From assembly GCA_005887895.1 (NCBI GenBank), contig VBPC01000057.1, positions 1-54,146 of the forward strand: a stretch of 54,146 nt of DNA, in the 5' to 3' direction. Each line of letters opens with the position of its first letter. Within the stretch, counting starts at the first letter, position 1. Below are positions 1-8,008 of this stretch, piece by piece. Position numbers and translations under genes: made by a program. The DNA is from Candidatus Rokuibacteriota bacterium (GTDB lineage: Bacteria; Methylomirabilota; Methylomirabilia; Rokubacteriales; CSP1-6). The notes below the pieces were generated by a model. That model made no database searches and was not told the origin of the DNA. It saw only the letters and a list, made by a program, of their open reading frames with translations.

Positions 1-552
1 GAGGTGCTCGAGTGGTGCGCGCGGGAGGACCGGGCGTGCCTCATGGTGGTCGCCCGGCCGTACCACATGGATCCCGGCATCGGCCACGAGATCGAGGTCG
101 ACATCCAGGCCTACGGCTACCCGATCCTCTGGATGCAATACTTTCCCGTCGACCGCGACCTGATGGAGTGGGCGTTCGGCGACGACATCAAGGCCGGTTA
201 CATCAAGTCGCCGTTCGACATCAGCGACGTCTGGCAGTCGTCCTACTCCAGCAACACGAACGAGATCCTGTGGGGCGCCAAGGTCGCCGCCCGCATCCCG
301 TGGATCGCCTGCGTGGTCCGCATGTCGTCCTACGAGTGCGGGATGGACCAGCCGACCTACACCCCGGTGCAGCAGATCGTCGAGCGCTCGGGGACGCTGT
401 TCTTCTCGTTCCAGGACCTCGACTCGACCAAGCCGGCCGGCTCGGTGAAGATCCGCGTCGAGACGATCACCCACTACCTCGAGCGCTATGCCGGGAGCAT
501 CATCGAGCGGAAGAAGGCGGCGGCCCCTCCCGGCTGTCCGCTGCTGCCGTGA
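1..552 (+). CDS. acyl-CoA dehydratase activase-related protein, C-terminal part (5' truncated)
   Basis: The reading frame is open from the first base, so the start lies outside the window; 183 codons remain. The visible part carries the ARPYHMDPGIGHEI block and a following QAYGYPIL block, which I recognise from the DUF2229-type C-terminal region of large fusion proteins related to the ATP-dependent activators of 2-hydroxyacyl-CoA dehydratases (BadF/BadG/HgdC group). Those activators carry an Fe-S cluster and inject electrons into a dehydratase or reductase. The ATPase and Fe-S parts would be upstream and are not visible, so the substrate is unknown. The tail is Lys/Ala/Pro-rich and ends CPLLP. 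The family call is good; the pathway is not assigned. Confidence 0.75.
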   Translation, partial: EVLEWCAREDRACLMVVARPYHMDPGIGHEIEVDIQAYGYPILWMQYFPVDRDLMEWAFGDDIKAGYIKSPFDISDVWQSSYSSNTNEILWGAKVAARIPWIACVVRMSSYECGMDQPTYTPVQQIVERSGTLFFSFQDLDSTKPAGSVKIRVETITHYLERYAGSIIERKKAAAPPGCPLLP

Positions 553-621
553 CGAGGCGCTCCGGCGAGAAGTTTTCCCAGTCTGGGTAGCGTCGGGACC
601 GGCTGAGCGCCGCCCATATAC

Positions 622-631
622 GTAGATCTAC
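622..631. promoter_or_regulatory. 10-bp palindrome upstream of the receiver gene
   Basis: GTAGATCTAC is a perfect 10-bp palindrome in the 141-bp gap before the receiver gene, about 63 bp upstream of its start. It could be an operator. There is no second copy in the gap and no clear promoter around it, so it may be chance. Confidence 0.2.
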
Positions 632-693
632 CAACTTCTGACTGGCCCCGGATTTGATAGGGACGAGCGGATCCTCGGACCCCGGGGGGCATC

Positions 694-1167
694 GTGTACG
701 AGCAGGAAGAGCGCGGCAGGAAGGTCGTTCGAGCCAAGGAAGGCCAGGCCCCCCCGGGGGCGCCATGGACCGACCTTACCGGGGTTCATGCCTTCCTCAT
801 CGAGGACAACGCCGACACCCGCACGATGGTGAGCGAGGTCCTCGCCCATTGCGGCGCGATGATCACGGTCTACCAGTCGGCCGACGAGGCGATCGCGGAC
901 GTGGCCGAGTTCGTCCCCAACGTCTTCATCTGCGACCTCTCGATGCCGGGGCTCGACGGGCTCGGCTTCCTGCGCCGCATGCGCAGCCTGTCGCCGGAGC
1001 GCGGCAGCCAGATCCCGGCCATCGCGATCACGGCCTACTACGAGGATTTCGCCGCCGCCACCGCCCTCGAGGCGGGCTACAACGCCTACATGACCAAGCC
1101 CATCAAGCTGGATGATCTCTGCCGGCTGGTGGGAGAGCTGGCGAGGGGGACCTCGCCAGCTCCCTGA
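694..1167 (+). CDS. single-domain response regulator (CheY-like receiver)
   Basis: This 157-residue protein is a receiver domain with a 30-residue polar N-terminal extension and no output domain. The acidic pocket is E37/D38, the phospho-acceptor is D81 in CDLSMPG, the switch Thr is T113 in AITAYYE, and the conserved Lys is K135 in MTKP. All phosphotransfer residues are present, so it should accept phosphate from a histidine kinase. No kinase is encoded nearby, so its partner is elsewhere. The GTG start is chosen because it opens the frame just behind a G-rich stretch; a later start is possible because the N-terminal 30 residues are not part of the fold. Confidence 0.85.
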   Translation: MYEQEERGRKVVRAKEGQAPPGAPWTDLTGVHAFLIEDNADTRTMVSEVLAHCGAMITVYQSADEAIADVAEFVPNVFICDLSMPGLDGLGFLRRMRSLSPERGSQIPAIAITAYYEDFAAATALEAGYNAYMTKPIKLDDLCRLVGELARGTSPAP

Positions 1168-1191
1168 CCTGCCGCGCGGGCGAGGCCGAAG

Positions 1192-1632
1192 CTACTGGAC
1201 CTTGGCCGCGCAGGTGCTCGTCGTCGCTGACCACGTCCCGCCGGCGCTCTCGCAGTCCGTGCGGGTCGTGTACTTGGTGAAGTCGGCCGGCGTGCCGGTC
1301 GACGTACCGGTGGAGGGACTGGCCGACGGCGACGTGCCCCGGTCCGGGGTGGACCCGGTCGTCGAGCCGCCGATGCCCGAGCCCGAACCGCTCGAGCTGG
1401 GCGCACTCGACCCGCCGGCACCCGACGACGTGCCCGTGCCGCCCGACGCACCCGTGCTGCCCGACACGCCGGTGCCCGAGCTGCCCGCCGCTCCGCTCGC
1501 ACCGCCGGCGCCGCTCGCGCCGGCCGCGCTGGAGCCGCCGGCGCTGCTGCCGCCCGTGCCGGTCTGGGCTGCCGCAAGCGCCGGAGCGAGACCGATGACC
1601 GCGATCAAGAGCGCGAAGATGACCTTCTTCAT
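1192..1632 (-). CDS. secreted Gly/Ser/Ala-rich low-complexity protein
   Basis: The 146-residue product starts with a clear Sec signal peptide (MKK, hydrophobic core, cleavage near AAAQ-TG). About 90 residues follow that are built almost only of Gly, Ser, Ala and Thr with no strict period. The last 25 residues form a compact ending with two cysteines (DCESAGGTWS...STCA), a pattern I have seen at the end of small secreted proteins, where the pair may form a disulfide. A strong AGGAGG site sits just upstream of the ATG. No enzymatic domain is visible. It may be a surface or matrix protein; the function is unknown. Confidence 0.7.
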   Translation of the reverse strand: MKKVIFALLIAVIGLAPALAAAQTGTGGSSAGGSSAAGASGAGGASGAAGSSGTGVSGSTGASGGTGTSSGAGGSSAPSSSGSGSGIGGSTTGSTPDRGTSPSASPSTGTSTGTPADFTKYTTRTDCESAGGTWSATTSTCAAKVQ

Positions 1633-1728
1633 GGGTCCTCCTTGGGGTTTGAACTGCTCCGTCGGCTGGCAGCAATATCCAGGCCCCCGAGGTGAACGGC
1701 GTGCGAATGAAATTTCTGCGAAGCGAGG

Positions 1729-2964
1729 CTACACGGCGGCGATCGAGAAGACGAGGCGGGCGTGGGCGTCGCGCAGCGCGGCCTCGACGGCTTCCGGACT
1801 GTCGGCGCGCGCGAAGATGAAGCCGAGGTACTGCCAGCCTTCCGGCAGCGGCACCAGCTCCTGGCCGACGTGGGCGGTGATCGCGACCTCCTCCACGCCC
1901 GGCACCGTGGCCGCCGCGTCCTGCCCTTGCACGGCCGCGAGTCGCCCGGCGCGCGGGATCGGAATCATCATGACGCCCGCCGGCCGCCGCTCGCGCACGA
2001 GCGACGCGATGGGCCAGCCGAGCGCGTGGCGCAGGATGATCTCCTCGAGCGTCATGCCGGTGCCGAAGCGCAGCGTGCGCGAGCAGAGTCCGCCGATGGA
2101 CCGCGCCGCCACCTCCAGCACCCACGGCCCGTCGTCGTTCACGCGCAGCTCGGCGTGGACCGGGCCCTCGCTCAGGCCGAGGGCCGCGCAGGCGGCCGCG
2201 GCGACCGCCTCGATGCTCCGCTGCACGTCGGCCGGCAGCCGCGAGGGCGTGATGTAGATCGTCTCCTCGAAGTACGGGCCCTCGAGCGGGTCGGGCTTGT
2301 CGAACAGCGCCAGCGTGTGGAGCGCGCCGCCCATCAGCAGGCCTTCCAGCGCGACCTCGACGCCCGGCACGTACGCCTCGGCCAGCAGGAACTGCGCGGC
2401 GTCGCCACTCACCTCGACGTCGTCGCGGGCGAGCAGCGCGCCGATCCGCCGGAAGGCGGCCATGAACTGGTCGATGTTGTTGGCGCGGATGACGCCGCGG
2501 CTGGCCGACAGCGCCAGGGGCTTCAGCACGCAGGGAAACTCCACGCCGCGCGCGGCCAGGAACGGATCGTCCTTCAACGCGAGGCGCCGGTAGCGCGGGA
2601 TCGGCACGCCGGCGGCGGCCAGGCACTGGCGCATCTGGAACTTGTCGCGGGCGGCCGCCACCGCGGCCGTCGCGCTGGACCGCAGGCCCAGTCGCTCGGC
2701 GATGGCGGCGGCGGCGACCGCGGTGAGGTCGTCCACGCCGACGACGGCGCTGAACGGCCGGCGGGCGGCCAGCGTCGCCACCCGGGCGGCGGCGCCGTCG
2801 GGATCGGCGAAGTCGAGCGTGAGGAGATTGTCCGGGGCGTGCGCCTCGAAGGTGCTCGGCTCGTCGGAGGCGCAGACGATGTCGACGCCGAGCCGGCCCG
2901 CGGCCTCGAGAAAATCCTGGGTGCGATACGTCGTGGTCGGCAGGAGCAGGAGCAGCCGGTCCAT
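1729..2964 (-). CDS. ATP-grasp domain protein (carboxylate-amine ligase-like)
   Basis: This 411-residue protein has the ATP-grasp layout: an N-terminal Rossmann-like pre-ATP domain, a central ATP-binding part (FPCVLKPLALSASRGV, then LLAEAYVPGVEVALEGL) and a C-terminal metal-binding segment (HAELRVNDDGPWVLEVAARSIGG). The family joins a carboxylate, activated as acyl-phosphate, to an amine or thiol. The substrate cannot be read from the sequence. It lies 32 bp behind the NifU-like gene on the same strand and is probably the last member of the operon that contains the radical SAM selenoprotein, which would fit a small biosynthetic pathway. That functional link is inference. Confidence 0.8.
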   Translation of the reverse strand: MDRLLLLLPTTTYRTQDFLEAAGRLGVDIVCASDEPSTFEAHAPDNLLTLDFADPDGAAARVATLAARRPFSAVVGVDDLTAVAAAAIAERLGLRSSATAAVAAARDKFQMRQCLAAAGVPIPRYRRLALKDDPFLAARGVEFPCVLKPLALSASRGVIRANNIDQFMAAFRRIGALLARDDVEVSGDAAQFLLAEAYVPGVEVALEGLLMGGALHTLALFDKPDPLEGPYFEETIYITPSRLPADVQRSIEAVAAAACAALGLSEGPVHAELRVNDDGPWVLEVAARSIGGLCSRTLRFGTGMTLEEIILRHALGWPIASLVRERRPAGVMMIPIPRAGRLAAVQGQDAAATVPGVEEVAITAHVGQELVPLPEGWQYLGFIFARADSPEAVEAALRDAHARLVFSIAAV

Positions 2965-2996
2965 CGACGCGCCCTGCCGCGAGCGGACGCCGCGGG

Positions 2997-3278
2997 CTAG
3001 GCCTTGCCGGCTTGGTAGTAGGGGTTGCTGCCGGCCGAGTGGTCGGTCGTGTCGAGGACCTCGGCCACCTCGGGCAGCTCTTCCTTGATGAGGCGCTCGA
3101 TGCCGGCCTTCAGCGTGATGTCGGCGGCACCGCAGCCCTGGCAGCCGCCGCCCATCTGCAGATAGACGCGGTTGTCCTGGACGTCGATCAGCTCGACGAA
3201 CCCACCGTGACCGGCCACGGCCGGATTGATCATCGTGTCGATCAGCTCCTGCACGCGGCTCTTGAGATCGTCGCTCAT
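2997..3278 (-). CDS. NifU-like C-terminal domain iron-sulfur scaffold
   Basis: The 93-residue product is a stand-alone NifU C-terminal domain. It has the VAGHGGFVELIDV block and the cluster-binding CxxC (C46, C49 in GGGCQGCG). Such proteins hold and pass on [Fe-S] clusters. A longer frame exists upstream, but I start at ATG 3278 because the domain begins there and a GAGGGGTG site precedes it. The preceding radical SAM frame, if read through its UGA, stops at 3290, only 11 bp before this start. Delivery of a cluster to that radical SAM enzyme is plausible but not shown. Confidence 0.88.
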   Translation of the reverse strand: MSDDLKSRVQELIDTMINPAVAGHGGFVELIDVQDNRVYLQMGGGCQGCGAADITLKAGIERLIKEELPEVAEVLDTTDHSAGSNPYYQAGKA

Positions 3279-3289
3279 GGCATCACCCC

Positions 3290-4723
3290 TCAGACCGGTA
3301 GTGTACTCGCAGTTCCGCCGCCGGCCAAGGACAGGGCCAACTGGCCCTGGGTCGGCTCCGCTCAGCAGAACCACGGCTCGGTGAGCCGCGGCGGCCGGCG
3401 CCGGTCGGGCGGCAGCGCGAGCGGCGCGGGCGCCGGCGCGCCGACCGCCCGCGCGGCCAGCTCGCGCACGCGATCGAAGGTCACGGCGGCATCCTCGTCG
3501 CGGCCGGCCGCGGCGGCGACGGTCGCGGCGACGTCGTCGGCCAGTCGGTCGACCCGCGGATCCGGATGCCGCCAGTCATGGCGGAAGCCGCCCGGCACGA
3601 GGCCGCCGAGGTGCGCGGTCAGCTCGTCCCGCTCGAGCAGCAGCGAACCCGGCGGCACCAGCAACCGGATCCCGTACTGCACGGGATCGACGGCGTCGAC
3701 GAGGCGCTCGGCGGCGAGGAAGTCGAGCCACTCGCGATAGCCGTCGAGCGTCGTCCACGGCGTGAACGCCACCCACGTCGGCCGCAGCGGGATGCCGGCC
3801 GCGCGCGTCGCCGCCAGCGCCGTCACGACGTCGGCGCGCGTGTGGCCCTTGGCCAGGATCGCGAGCACGCGGTCGTCGAGCGACTCGGCGGCCGAGACGA
3901 CGAAGGCGCAGCCGAGCGCGGCCAGCTCGGGCAGGCGCGCGCGCTCGCGCAGCAGGTGCTCGATCTTGGCGGTAAAGTCGAACGTCACGCGCGGGAACTC
4001 CGCGTGGAGCGCCCGGGCCACCGCCAGCGCGTGACGGGGACCGTTGAGGAAATCGGGATCGCCGAAGGTCACGTGGGCGGCGCCGGCGGCCACCTGCTGG
4101 CGGACGTCGGCGAGGACCGTCTCGACGGGCACGACGAAGAACCGCCCGCCGTACACCGGCGGGATCGGGCAGTGCCGGCAGAGGTGCTTGCAGCCGCGGC
4201 TGGCCTCGACGTACGCCGCCAGCTCGCGGCGGCCGTCGCGCTCGACGTGCGCGTACTGCTTCAGCGCCGGCAGCGCGGCGCGCGACGGCACTGGAAAATC
4301 GAGCTTCGTGAGCTGCACGCGCGCGCCGCGGTCGGCAGGTCGGGCGGGCTCCAGCCGGCCGACGAGCGCGACGAGCTCGGCTTCGACCTCGCCGGCCAGC
4401 ACGCTATCCGCGCACATCGCCAGCAGCTCGTTGGCGTTGAGGGCGGCGTAGAGACCGTAGAAGCAGATGTGCGCGGCAGGATTGACCGCGCGCACGCGCT
4501 CGGCGACGAGGACACCGAGCCGCAGCGCGGTGTGCATCGGCACCGAGATCGCGACGACGCGGGCCCGCCCGATCTTCTCGGCGTCGAACGGCTCGACCGA
4601 GAGGTCGAGCACGGCCGGCGCGTAGCCGGCGCGCTCGAGGAACGCCGCCGGCCACGCCACCGCCAGCGGCTGATGGCCGAGCTCGTAGCACGCCACGAGG
4701 AGGATCTCGCCGGGGGCCCGCAC
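3290..4723 (-). CDS. B12-binding-type radical SAM protein with CUAEP tail, predicted selenoprotein
   Basis: Residues 1-125 resemble a cobalamin-binding-type Rossmann domain. Residues 171-400 are a radical SAM domain with the Cx3Cx2C cluster motif at C178, C182 and C185 (RGCKHLCRHC). The frame reaches TGA at 3364-3362 right after LTEPWFC. The next codons are GCG GAG CCG, so the tail reads Cys-Sec-Ala-Glu-Pro, followed by 20 more residues to a second TGA at 3292-3290 (477 residues in all). From memory, NCBI names a family CUAEP/CCAEP-tail radical SAM (seleno)protein, which this matches exactly. A perfect hairpin lies 12 nt after the UGA. Read as an ordinary stop the gene would end at 3362 with 453 residues. 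The GTG start at 4723 lies 19 bp behind the methyltransferase gene. The reaction is unknown. Confidence 0.82.
3332..3349 (-). promoter_or_regulatory. candidate bacterial SECIS hairpin
   Basis: On the minus strand CAGGGCC-AGTT-GGCCCTG forms a perfect 7-bp stem with a tetraloop. It begins 12 nt after the in-frame TGA, so the loop starts 19 nt behind it and has G in its second position. Known bacterial SECIS elements sit immediately downstream of UGA, with an apical loop carrying an early G that SelB contacts. The hairpin is inside the extended frame. There is no T-tract, so it is not a good intrinsic terminator. Confidence 0.7.
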
Positions 4724-4742
4724 GGCCCTCAGTGTACCGCCA

Positions 4743-5441
4743 TCACTCCTTGCGCCATGCCATCAAGAAGCTCACGGGATGGTTCCGGTAGGGCGCCCAC
4801 CGCGGCTTGAGGGCGATCCAGCGGTCGTCGACGAGGCGCTCACGCATCTCGCCGAGCGAGAGGCCGGCGGCGAGCGCGGCCGTCACGTGGTCGCTCAGGA
4901 GATGGACGTAGGTCTCGATCGCCACCGGCTCGCCGGTGCGACGATCGAAGTGCGTCGGGATCCCGGTGGTCATGATGAAGTGCGGGTGATAGCCGACGAG
5001 CACGTGGATGCCGCCGGGTCGCAGCAGCCGTGCCCCTTCGCGGTACAGCGGTCGCAGGTCCCGCAGATGCTCGTCCACCAGGCACGTCGTGACGAGATCG
5101 TAGGTGCCGCCTTCGAGACCCGTGCCGGCGACGTCGGCCTGCGCCAGCCGCTCGTAGATTCCGCGCCCGCGCGCGATCGCCAGCATCTCGGGCGTCAGGT
5201 CGATCCCATCGATGCGGGCGACGCCATGCTGGCGGAGCCAGGCGCCGGTTCGCCCGGTCCCGCAGCCGAGGTCCGCCGCCCGTTCGACGGAGGCCCAGGG
5301 CACGCGCTCGAGCGCCGCGAGCAGGACCACGTCCATCTCGTCCTCGACCGTCGTCTCGTACGACGGCAGCCACTCGCGGTACCCCTCGCGCACGGGGACG
5401 GTCGGATAGCGGCGGCGGTCGAACTGGGAGAACTCGAGCAT
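4743..5441 (-). CDS. class I SAM-dependent methyltransferase
   Basis: This 232-residue protein has methyltransferase motif I (AADLGCGTGRTG), an acidic residue ending the second strand (IDGIDLTPEML), and the post-strand block RLLRPGGIHVLVGYHPHF. It is a Methyltransf_11/25-type enzyme of unknown acceptor. An upstream GTG at 5462 exists, but I prefer ATG 5441 because GAGGAG lies at the right distance before it. It is the first gene of the minus-strand operon with the radical SAM selenoprotein, so it may act on the same molecule. Confidence 0.8.
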   Translation of the reverse strand: MLEFSQFDRRRYPTVPVREGYREWLPSYETTVEDEMDVVLLAALERVPWASVERAADLGCGTGRTGAWLRQHGVARIDGIDLTPEMLAIARGRGIYERLAQADVAGTGLEGGTYDLVTTCLVDEHLRDLRPLYREGARLLRPGGIHVLVGYHPHFIMTTGIPTHFDRRTGEPVAIETYVHLLSDHVTAALAAGLSLGEMRERLVDDRWIALKPRWAPYRNHPVSFLMAWRKE

Positions 5442-5578
5442 GCTCAGGCTCCTCGGAGCCACGTCGTGCCGTGCGAGAGCTTGGGCCCGAAGGTGCTCAG
5501 TGTACCGCCGTGCTATCGTTGACCGGACTTCAATCCGATGACTTCCCGCGCGCGGGAAGGGGACGAGGAGGCGTGGCG

Positions 5579-5800
5579 ATGGCCGCGAAGATCACCATTC
5601 GGCCGAACGGTCCGTATCTCGTGGAAGGCGACGTCGAGGTCGTGGACGTCAACGGCAACAAGATCGATACGAGCGGACGGGGGCCGAGGTTTGCGCTGTG
5701 CCGCTGCGGCGGGTCGGTGACGAAGCCGTTCTGCGACGGCACCCACAGCAAGATCGGATTCCAGGCCGCCGAGGCCGCGGTCGCCCAGGAAAAGAAGTAG
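5579..5800 (+). CDS. CDGSH iron-sulfur domain protein
   Basis: The 73-residue product contains the full CDGSH motif: C41, C43, C52 and H56 in CRCG...KPFCDGTH. This Cys3His set binds a labile [2Fe-2S] cluster as in mitoNEET-type proteins. There is no membrane anchor, as usual for the bacterial form. The frame is open further upstream, but ATG 5579 is chosen because GGAGG lies 7 bp before it and homologous domains begin about here. It is a single gene facing the RRM gene across a shared terminator. Confidence 0.9.
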   Translation: MAAKITIRPNGPYLVEGDVEVVDVNGNKIDTSGRGPRFALCRCGGSVTKPFCDGTHSKIGFQAAEAAVAQEKK

Positions 5801-5807
5801 AACGCAA

Positions 5808-5838
5808 AAGGGGCCAGGCACGAGGTGCCTGGCCCCTT
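5808..5838. terminator. bidirectional intrinsic terminator
   Basis: A perfect 13-bp stem (AAGGGGCCAGGCA / TGCCTGGCCCCTT) with loop CGAGG lies between two convergent genes. On the minus strand the stem is followed by TTTTGC, so it fits best as terminator of the RRM gene. It would also stop the CDGSH transcript. Confidence 0.85.
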
Positions 5839-5855
5839 CCGTCGTTACGCGAATC

Positions 5856-6161
5856 CTACCAGCGACGACCGCCGGCGGCGCGCATGCCGCCCCGCGCGCC
5901 ACCACTGCCGGCCGGCGACGACTTGGCCTTCTCGACCTGCAGCCGCCGACCCTCGTAGTCGCGTCCGTTGAGGCGGTTGATCGCCTCATCGGCCGCCTCG
6001 GGCGTGGCCATCTCGACGAAGCCGAAGCCCCGCGAGCGACCGGTGTCGCGATCCGTCACCACCGTGGCCGACGTCACCTCACCGACTTCGGCGAAGAGGG
6101 CCTGCAGTTGTTCGTTGGAGGTGGCAAAGGGGAGTCCGCCTACGAAAAGTTTCTGAGCCAT
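5856..6161 (-). CDS. RNA recognition motif (RRM) protein
   Basis: The 101-residue product is one RRM followed by a Gly/Arg/Ala-rich tail. RNP2 is LFVGGL (residues 5-10) and RNP1 is RGFGFVEM (44-51), with the aromatic residues that stack on RNA. This is the usual small bacterial RNA-binding protein type (Rbp of cyanobacteria and many soil bacteria), often cold-induced; the sequence shows nothing about its regulation here. I start at ATG 6161 behind a GAAGGAGA site rather than at the longer frame. The 239 bp between it and the next, divergent gene hold no other gene I can see. Confidence 0.92.
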   Translation of the reverse strand: MAQKLFVGGLPFATSNEQLQALFAEVGEVTSATVVTDRDTGRSRGFGFVEMATPEAADEAINRLNGRDYEGRRLQVEKAKSSPAGSGGARGGMRAAGGRRW

Positions 6162-6400
6162 GAACACGTCTCCTTCAAGACCTTCCGCTTCACTGCAGCG
6201 TCCCAGCACGCGGAAGACCCTACCGGCGACGCGGTCTGATGCACGATGAGGACCCCGATGGGCCGATCGACCAGACAGGCACAGTGTACTCCCCTTGTAC
6301 AGGGCGCGCCACCGGAAGCCGGCCGGCGGCGGCGTGCTACTATCGGCGCGGTTCGGCCGCCGTCGACGTCGACTGCGTCACGCCGAGGGAGGAGCACGAC

Positions 6401-7996
6401 ATGAGCCAGCTCACCCGCCGTCGCTTCGTGGCGGGGGCCACGACCGTCGCCGCCGCCACCGCGCTCGCCACCCCGCGCGCGCAGGCGCAGAAGACGGGCG
6501 GCACGCTGCGATTCGTCGCCCAGGCCGATCTCAAGATCCTCGATCCGGTGTGGACCACCGCCTACATCACCCGCAACCACGCCTATCTCGTGTACGACAC
6601 GCTGTTCGGCACCGACGAGAAGCTCGCGGTCAAGCCGCAGATGGTCGACCGGCACAGCGTGTCGAAGGACGGCATGAAGTACGCGTTCACGCTTCGCGAC
6701 GGCCTCCGGTGGCACGACGGCCAGGCGGTCGCCGCCGAGGACTGCGTGGAGTCGCTCAAGCGCTGGATGAAGAAGGATCGCTTCGGCCGGCTGCTGGCCG
6801 CCCACACGGCGAAGCTGGCGCCGGCCGACCGCAAGACCTTCACGCTCGAGCTGGGCGAGCGCTTCGGGCCGGTGCTCGAGGCGCTCGGCAAGCCGTCGAG
6901 CAACGTGCCGTTCATGATGCCCGCCCGCATCGCGGCCACCTCCGCCGACGAGCAGATCAAGGAAATCGTCGGCTCCGGCCCGTTCCGCTTCGTGAAGGAC
7001 GAGTGGCAGCCCGGCAACCAGGTCGTCTACGTCAAGCACGCCGACTACCGGCCGCGCAACGAGGCGCCGAGCGGCTCGGCCGGCGGCAAGAAGGTCAACC
7101 TCGAGAAGGTCGTGTGGCGCTACATGCCCGACGCCGCCACCGCGGCCGCCGCCCTCGCCGCCGGCGAGGTCGACTGGTGGGAGATCCCGCCGATCGACTT
7201 CATCCCGACGATCGAGCAGACGGCGTCGCTGGCCACGTTCCTGCCCGATCCGCTCGGCACCCAGGGCTGGCTTCGCCCCAACCACCTCCATCCGCCGTTC
7301 AACAACAAGAAGGCGCGCCAGGCCCTGGTGGCCATGATGAGCCAGGAAACCTACCTGCAGGCCGCGATCGGCGTGCCGAAGTACTACCGTACCTGCCCCT
7401 CGGTCTTCGCGTGCGCGGGCCCCTACGCGAGCAAGGCCGGTGCCGAGGGTCTGCTGCACCAGAACATGGAGCGCGCGCGCCAGCTCGTGAAGGAGTCGGG
7501 ATACGACGGTCGCCCGGTGACCGTGGTGCACGTGACCGACATCGGCTTCCTCAGCGGCGCCGCGCTGGTCACCCGCGATCTGCTCACGCAGGCCGGGTTC
7601 ACCGTCGACCTCAAGGCGGTGGACTGGTCGACGAACCTCGCCGTGCGCGCGAAGAAGGATCCGCCGGACAAGGGCGGCTGGAACGTGCTCCACACCTGGT
7701 GGATGGCCGCCGACGTCATGCATCCGGCCGTGCACTTCGGCGTCTCCGGCGCCGGGCCGGGCGCCTGGTTCGGCTGGCCGGAGATCCCGCAGCTCGAGCA
7801 GCTCATCACGGAGTGGGTGCGGGCGACCGATCAGCCCAAGCGCAAGCAGCTCGCGGAGGCGATCCAGCGGACAGCCCTCGACGAGGTCGCCTACGTGCCG
7901 TGGGGCGAGTGGTTCCTGCCGACGGCGTTCCGCCGGAACGTCACCGGCATCCAGAAGTTCATCGCTCCGCTGTTCTGGAACGTCTCGATCGGCTGA
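6401..7996 (+). CDS. ABC transporter solute-binding protein, family 5 (peptide type)
   Basis: The 531-residue protein begins with a Tat signal (TRRRFVAG, hydrophobic stretch, AQAQ cleavage). It has the family 5 (DppA/OppA) scaffold: the LKILDPVWTT entry, LRDGLRWHDGQAV, GSGPFRF, and a C-terminal lobe. It would bind a peptide-like or other organic ligand in the periplasm and hand it to the permeases directly downstream (12-bp gap). It is clearly similar along its length to the protein encoded at 21463-23043, sharing for example the HLHPPFNNKKARQAL block. The start follows a GGGAGGAG site. The ligand is unknown. Confidence 0.92.
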   Translation: MSQLTRRRFVAGATTVAAATALATPRAQAQKTGGTLRFVAQADLKILDPVWTTAYITRNHAYLVYDTLFGTDEKLAVKPQMVDRHSVSKDGMKYAFTLRDGLRWHDGQAVAAEDCVESLKRWMKKDRFGRLLAAHTAKLAPADRKTFTLELGERFGPVLEALGKPSSNVPFMMPARIAATSADEQIKEIVGSGPFRFVKDEWQPGNQVVYVKHADYRPRNEAPSGSAGGKKVNLEKVVWRYMPDAATAAAALAAGEVDWWEIPPIDFIPTIEQTASLATFLPDPLGTQGWLRPNHLHPPFNNKKARQALVAMMSQETYLQAAIGVPKYYRTCPSVFACAGPYASKAGAEGLLHQNMERARQLVKESGYDGRPVTVVHVTDIGFLSGAALVTRDLLTQAGFTVDLKAVDWSTNLAVRAKKDPPDKGGWNVLHTWWMAADVMHPAVHFGVSGAGPGAWFGWPEIPQLEQLITEWVRATDQPKRKQLAEAIQRTALDEVAYVPWGEWFLPTAFRRNVTGIQKFIAPLFWNVSIG

Positions 7997-8008
7997 CGGC
8001 CGCCGGCG

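Noticed and set aside
3332..3349. Hairpin behind the radical SAM frame as an intrinsic terminator
   Set aside because: No T-tract follows on the minus strand, and the NifU gene begins about 54 bp further on in the same direction. The position relative to the UGA fits a SECIS better.
5471..5578. N-terminal extension of the CDGSH protein
   Set aside because: The extra 36 codons have no domain pattern, while ATG 5579 has a well-placed GGAGG.
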